Below, piece by piece: positions 40,036 to 43,737 of a DNA stretch of 43,737 nt; positions within the stretch are counted from its first letter, which is position 1, and every line of letters begins with the position of its first letter. A program made the position numbers and the translations under genes. The notes beneath the pieces were generated by a model that was given only the letters and a program-made list of their open reading frames with translations, was not told where the DNA came from and ran no database searches. The DNA comes from RGIG3701 sp017403345 (GTDB lineage Bacteria; Planctomycetota; Planctomycetia; Pirellulales; Thermoguttaceae): contig JAFQOH010000075.1 in assembly GCA_017403345.1 (NCBI GenBank), positions 1-43,737 of the forward strand, given 5' to 3'.

Positions 40036-41229
40036 ATGTCCCAGATCCAGAAACCGGCTCCTCCGGCAGCTCCGTCAATTCCTCAAACAGCCTCGGGCAG
40101 CTCGGCACGTCCAGCTGTCCAGCCGACGGCTAAGCAGGCACAAGAAGGAACGTTTTCACACGAAAGTTTTTCACGCGAAAAAAAGGGTCAGGATCCCTCA
40201 GGCAGTGCACCGCGCGAAACGTTCTGGTCTTCCTGGGGAGTTTCTCTGTTTTTTCATGCGCTGCTTTTCCTTCTTCTGACGTTTACCATCACGCAGACAG
40301 TTTCGGAATCGGAAAAAGGGCTCACGGAAGAGGAGACCGCGGAGGTCGGCATTGCCTTCAAAACGGTGAGTCAGGAAAAGGTCCTTTACGAATCGGCGGC
40401 GGACAGTTCGGATCACTCTGAATCGTCGTCTAATTCACCAGAATCGTCGGAGCTTCAGGAAGAAACGTCGCAGAAAACGGAGGCGGAGATCGTCGCGGAA
40501 CTTTCCTCGGCATTCGAAAACACGGATTCCCCGGAGATCCCGGACGTTCCGGTCTCCGCCCCCGGCCTAGCTCCCTCGACAGGGAATGGCAGTTCCGGTC
40601 TAGACCGCGTCACGGATGGTCTTGGCGACGTGGCGGGGATCGGAATCGGCACGTTTGATGGGTTTGGAAAGGGGACCGTCTCCTGCTTTGGGACGACGGG
40701 CGAGGGAAACACATTCGTTTTTCTTTTTGACCGGTCTGCAAGTATGGAGTACCGGCCGACGCAATCTTCTCCCTCCCTGATGAACGCAGCGAAAAGAGAA
40801 CTTCGCCGGAGTTTGCGCATGCTTCAGTCGAATCAGCAGTTCCAGATCATTTTTTATTGCGGGCTTGAAGAAGATTTCCTCCAGTACGAAAAAGACAGGC
40901 TCCTTTTTGCGACTCGGGAAAATATTGCCAACGCGGAACGTTTTCTGAATTCCATCATGCCGTTTGGCGGAACGGATCATCGGACGGCACTGCTGCGTGC
41001 ACTGAATCAGCGTCCGGACGTCATTTTTTTCCTGACGGACGCTGACGAAAATGAAACGGCACTGAATTCCGCAGATCTGGAGCGGATCCGAAAAAACGCT
41101 TCCGGAACGCAGATCAACGCCATCCAGTTTGGAAACGGAGGGCGAGCCGCCGGGTGGCTCAAAGCTCTCGCGGAGCAGAACGGCGGGCAATTCATTTACC
41201 TGAACGTCGAGCAGCTGAACCAGAGGTAG
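40036..41229 (+). CDS. Membrane-anchored VWA-domain protein
   Basis: A 397-residue protein from the ATG at 40036, which has TTAAGG upstream; ATGs at 39973 and 40006 lack such a site. A Pro/Ala/Ser/Gln-rich cytoplasmic N-terminus is followed by one transmembrane helix (about residues 67-86), a Ser/Glu-rich linker (about 95-175), a Gly-rich stretch, and a von Willebrand factor A domain from about residue 225. The MIDAS motif DRSASM begins near residue 232, with GGTDHRTAL and LTDADENE supplying the other metal-site positions. VWA domains mediate metal-dependent protein binding. Planctomycete genomes often place such a gene next to ExbB/ExbD, suggesting a periplasmic partner of the proton-driven complex. 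Confidence 0.8.
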   Translation: MSQIQKPAPPAAPSIPQTASGSSARPAVQPTAKQAQEGTFSHESFSREKKGQDPSGSAPRETFWSSWGVSLFFHALLFLLLTFTITQTVSESEKGLTEEETAEVGIAFKTVSQEKVLYESAADSSDHSESSSNSPESSELQEETSQKTEAEIVAELSSAFENTDSPEIPDVPVSAPGLAPSTGNGSSGLDRVTDGLGDVAGIGIGTFDGFGKGTVSCFGTTGEGNTFVFLFDRSASMEYRPTQSSPSLMNAAKRELRRSLRMLQSNQQFQIIFYCGLEEDFLQYEKDRLLFATRENIANAERFLNSIMPFGGTDHRTALLRALNQRPDVIFFLTDADENETALNSADLERIRKNASGTQINAIQFGNGGRAAGWLKALAEQNGGQFIYLNVEQLNQR

Positions 41230-41233
41230 TTCC

Positions 41234-42298
41234 ATGAAAAGACCATCTATTTTTTTTCGGAAACGGCTCCTGAAGCCGCTCCTGATGCTTGCAGTTTTCG
41301 CACAGATGGAGCAGATGCCGGCAGTGCAAAGTCCGCTTTTTTCCCAGACTCCGCGCGTTTTGAGTTCAGGCGTTTCTTCCGGCCGTTCCGGAGAAAACGT
41401 GCTTCCGCATGGCCGGGAAGTGGTAGAGGTCCTGGATCGAAACGACGACAGAGGCTTCGTTCGGTACACGGGGAGCGTCGAGGGGTTTGACCGTAACGGA
41501 CTCGTTCTGAAAATGTCCGACGGCACCAAAACGTTCGAGCCGCATCTGGTTCGCAGGATCCACTACCGAAAGTCTGGCGAGCATCAGCAGGCGGATCTGC
41601 ATTTTCGTCAGAAAAATCATCGCGACGCCCTCGCGCTTTACAAACAGGCGCTCTTTTCGGCTGAAAAACGCTGGATCGAGGTCGAGATCCGGGCCCAGAT
41701 CATTCGATGCGAGACGTCCCTCGGATTTCATGCCCAGGCTGTGAAGGATTTTGCCGCCCTTACGGAACTTGAACCAGAAATGCCCGACCCTGTTTTTTCG
41801 TGCATCCCAATGGCGTGGCAGACGCTTCCCGGAGACCTTCAGATCGAAAAAATGGCGAAGGAACTCATGCGCACGCATGGAAAGACTCCGTCAATGGCGG
41901 TTTTATGCGGGAGTTTTCTTCTTTTTTCTCCTGGAGGGAAAGACGCCGTTCAGAAAATGAAAGTTTTTGCCGAGCACAAAGACCCGCGGATCTCGTCTCT
42001 GGCGCAGGCGCAGTGCTGGCGTCTGGAGATGATGGAGGTCTCGCAGGAAAAAGCGGCACTTTGGCAGGAACAGCTCGAAACCTTTCCTTTGGAACTACGC
42101 GCCGGTCCTTCCTTCCTGCTTGGTCAGGCCTTCCTTCGGCTCAAAAATTACGATTCCGCGGCACTCGCGTTCCTCCGTACGGCTTTGGTGTACCGCGAGG
42201 ATCCGACACTCAGCCGCGAAGCCCTTCGTCAGGCACAGAAAGCGCTGGAACTTGGCGGAAGGCCGGAAGAAGCGGCAAAATTGAAAACGGAGAACTGA
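41234..42298 (+). CDS. Secreted TPR-like protein of unknown function
   Basis: A 354-residue protein. Its ribosome-binding site AGAGGTAG overlaps the stop codon of the VWA gene, four bases away, so translation is probably coupled. A basic N-terminus and hydrophobic stretch (LLKPLLMLAVFAQ) form a likely signal peptide. Residues about 60-112 make a small beta-rich domain (FVRYTGSVEGFDRNGLVLKM). Tetratricopeptide-like helices follow: QADLHFRQKNHRDALALYKQ, SLGFHAQAVKDFAALTELEP, and near the C-terminus FLLGQAFLRLKNYDSAALAF. Such repeats bind other proteins. Periplasmic location and a link to the ExbB/ExbD motor are inferred from the operon. Confidence 0.7.
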   Translation: MKRPSIFFRKRLLKPLLMLAVFAQMEQMPAVQSPLFSQTPRVLSSGVSSGRSGENVLPHGREVVEVLDRNDDRGFVRYTGSVEGFDRNGLVLKMSDGTKTFEPHLVRRIHYRKSGEHQQADLHFRQKNHRDALALYKQALFSAEKRWIEVEIRAQIIRCETSLGFHAQAVKDFAALTELEPEMPDPVFSCIPMAWQTLPGDLQIEKMAKELMRTHGKTPSMAVLCGSFLLFSPGGKDAVQKMKVFAEHKDPRISSLAQAQCWRLEMMEVSQEKAALWQEQLETFPLELRAGPSFLLGQAFLRLKNYDSAALAFLRTALVYREDPTLSREALRQAQKALELGGRPEEAAKLKTEN

Positions 42299-42436
42299 AC
42301 CCGTTCTTTTCGAGTCAGTCCTTCTCCTTCGCGTGCACTTTAAGAAACTTCCTAAACCAGATTTCCAGAACGCAGTTTTGGGAAGCTCCATTTAAAATTC
42401 CCGTTCCCCAGACCCATTTTTTATGGAAGGAACCCC

Positions 42437-43093
42437 ATGGTCGAAATCATTTCATCCGGCGGACTTACCGGTCTCGTCATTATCCTGCTTTCTGTCACGG
42501 CAGTTGCTTTTGCGGTCCGTTTTTTCCTGACGATCCGCAGGGAAAAGCTCATTCCGGAGAAACTGACGGAAGAGCTTCGTGAACTTCTCGCCAACGGACA
42601 GCTCCAGGCCGCCAATGACCTCTGCAAAAAGAATCCCTGCCCGCTGGCCAGCGTCGTGAGCATGGGCCTGCTCGAAAATGACGGCGAATGGAACGACATT
42701 GAGAAGACGCTTGAAGATGCCGTTTCCGAACAGGCGGCGCACCTCTTCCGAAAGATCGAGATCCTCTCCGTCATCGGAAATCTCGCGCCGATGCTGGGAC
42801 TTCTCGGCACAGTCCTCGGAATGATCACGGCATTCCAGCAGATCGCCGCGGCTCAAGGCTCGGCACAGGGGCCAGAACTCGCACGCGGTATTTACCAAGC
42901 GCTCGTTACTACGGTGGAAGGACTGCTCGTCGCGATCCCGAGCATTGGACTTTTCGCCTTTTTCAGAAACCGGATCGATCTCCACATGGCAGAGATGACG
43001 ACTCGGATCCAGTCCATTTTCCTTCCGCTGAAACGTTACCGCCGCCGTCTTGGAAACGCGTCACGTTCCGGAGGAAATTCCGAAAAAGGCTGA
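42437..43093 (+). CDS. ExbB/TolQ/MotA-family proton channel protein
   Basis: A 218-residue membrane protein. AAGGAACCCC precedes the ATG. Three transmembrane helices are visible: about residues 10-32, 108-133 (IGNLAPMLGLLGTVLGMITAF, the family hallmark) and 153-175 (ALVTTVEGLLVAIPSIGLFAF). A cytoplasmic domain lies between the first and second. With ExbD it forms a proton-motive-force driven complex that energises outer-membrane or envelope processes. The C-terminus is basic. ExbD follows 121 bp downstream. Confidence 0.93.
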   Translation: MVEIISSGGLTGLVIILLSVTAVAFAVRFFLTIRREKLIPEKLTEELRELLANGQLQAANDLCKKNPCPLASVVSMGLLENDGEWNDIEKTLEDAVSEQAAHLFRKIEILSVIGNLAPMLGLLGTVLGMITAFQQIAAAQGSAQGPELARGIYQALVTTVEGLLVAIPSIGLFAFFRNRIDLHMAEMTTRIQSIFLPLKRYRRRLGNASRSGGNSEKG

Positions 43094-43214
43094 ATCTCCA
43101 ACTGCCGCGAACGTGGAATACGCGGTATGTGTTCCGAAATCAGGCCTCCAAGATAGAGAAAGTATCGGGAAGGCTCCAACTCCCAAAGAAAAACAGGAAA
43201 AAGGAAACCAAACG

Positions 43215-43637
43215 ATGAAAGCTCCCCGACACACAGGCGCAGCGGTCGGCTTCAATATGACGCCCATGATCGACGTCGTGTTTTTGCTCATCATTTTTTT
43301 CCTCGTAGCCAGCCACTTCACCAATCAGGAAAATGCGGTCGAAGTGGAACTTCCCAAGGCAGAAGAAGGAAAAGAGATCCCGCAGGATGAAATTCGCCGG
43401 CTGACGCTTTCCGTTCCGCGGGCAGGGGAACTTTTCATTGGCGTGCGGCCGGTCGTTCATGAAGAACTTTCCGCGCTTCTTCTCCAAGAAAAAAAACATC
43501 AAGATGAAACCGCCGCACCTTTCCAGCTTCGGATCCGTGCCGGACGCAGTGTTCCCTACGCGGAAGTCGAACCGCTCCTTCTTGCGGCTGCCGAGGCCGG
43601 GATCTCGGACGTTCAGTTTGCGGTCATGGAAGAATGA
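43215..43637 (+). CDS. ExbD/TolR-family protein
   Basis: A 140-residue protein from the ATG at 43215 (AAGGA upstream); a 55-codon extension upstream overlaps the ExbB gene and has no family character. MTPMIDVVFLLIIFFLVAS holds the single transmembrane helix with the essential proton-relaying aspartate. The periplasmic domain ends in RIRAGRSVPYAEVEPLLLAA and ISDVQFAV, as in ExbD. It partners the preceding ExbB. Confidence 0.93.
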   Translation: MKAPRHTGAAVGFNMTPMIDVVFLLIIFFLVASHFTNQENAVEVELPKAEEGKEIPQDEIRRLTLSVPRAGELFIGVRPVVHEELSALLLQEKKHQDETAAPFQLRIRAGRSVPYAEVEPLLLAAAEAGISDVQFAVMEE

Positions 43638-43690
43638 ACTTTCGTTTTCCGGCTTTCATGAAAAGACCTCATTCCCCAAACCGCCGCTAA
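43634..43690 (+). CDS. 18-codon frame coupled to ExbD, possibly a broken or cryptic gene start
   Basis: An ATG overlaps the ExbD stop as ATGA, the usual sign of translational coupling, but the frame ends after 18 codons (MNFRFPAFMKRPHSPNRR). A different frame stays open from here to the window end and would encode a Lys-Pro-Pro then Pro-Thr repeat, as in TonB-type spacers, but has no ATG. A second ExbD or a TonB-like gene, shifted in frame, is possible. Confidence 0.25.
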   Translation: MNFRFPAFMKRPHSPNRR

Positions 43691-43737
43691 AACCGACGCC
43701 AACACCAACGCCAACACCAACGCCAACGCCAACACCA
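43691..43737. repeat. 6-bp tandem repeat at the window end
   Basis: CCAACR hexamers repeat about seven times up to the last base and may continue outside. In one frame they encode Pro-Thr, in another Thr-Asn-Ala-Asn. Confidence 0.85.

Overview
The window reads as a chromosomal segment of a bacterium in the Planctomycetes (PVC group). I infer this from several lineage-typical genes found together: a DUF1207 barrel protein, a DUF3754 protein, a CehA/McbA-like secreted protein with the planctomycete layout, a DUF6798-like membrane protein, a sigma-70 factor with an added N-terminal helix-turn-helix domain, a very large BamA, a VWA/ExbB/ExbD cluster, and a compact Planctomycetes-Verrucomicrobia type bacterial microcompartment (BMC) operon without BMC-T shell proteins. 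Acetate kinase, PduL and a CoA-acylating aldehyde dehydrogenase point to fermentation of deoxysugars. An anaerobic or gut setting is possible but only inferred.

Layout. 0.1-3.4 kb (minus): a secreted CehA/McbA-like protein and a DUF1207 protein. 3.5-5.3 kb (plus): a receiver-only response regulator and a DUF3754 membrane protein, closed by a terminator. 5.5-12.9 kb (plus): the BMC operon, in the order pduL, two BMC-H, ackA, BMC-P, aldehyde dehydrogenase, BMC-P, an unknown cargo-like protein, BMC-P, class II aldolase, closed by a hairpin that can terminate in both directions. 13-18.4 kb (minus): thioredoxin-fold membrane protein, small anchored protein, PhoU-like protein, a 20-bp tandem array, thioredoxin lipoprotein, ATP sulfurylase, RpiB. 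18.6-19.0 kb: two tandem tRNA-Lys genes, each with its own promoter and terminator. 19-25.8 kb: DUF6798-like protein, YqeG phosphatase, beta-helix protein, a MITE-like element, HAD phosphatase, coiled-coil membrane protein. 26-37.5 kb (minus): bamA, ftsY, nusB, ribH, rho, serA. 37.6-38.0 kb: a structured noncoding region. 38.0-39.5 kb (minus): sigma factor. 39.9 kb to the end (plus): VWA protein, TPR protein, ExbB, ExbD.

How the genes work together. Fuculose- or rhamnulose-phosphate made elsewhere would be cleaved by the aldolase. The resulting lactaldehyde would be oxidised to an acyl-CoA by the aldehyde dehydrogenase inside a shell of BMC-H hexamers and BMC-P pentamers. PduL then regenerates CoA and gives an acyl phosphate from which AckA makes ATP. 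Four proteins carry terminal helices that look like encapsulation peptides.

The most unusual items are: a Rho factor with 25 five-residue GDRNY-type repeats and an arginine where the Walker A lysine should be; a cargo-like BMC protein of unknown function with a degenerate RpiB-like C-terminus; a roughly 280-bp MITE-like element with inverted ends and an apparent 8-bp target duplication, with partial copies elsewhere; a recurrent pattern of short tandem duplications that span or touch stop codons; and the structured region near 37.7-38.0 kb. All similarity statements come from reading the sequence by eye; no database search was run.
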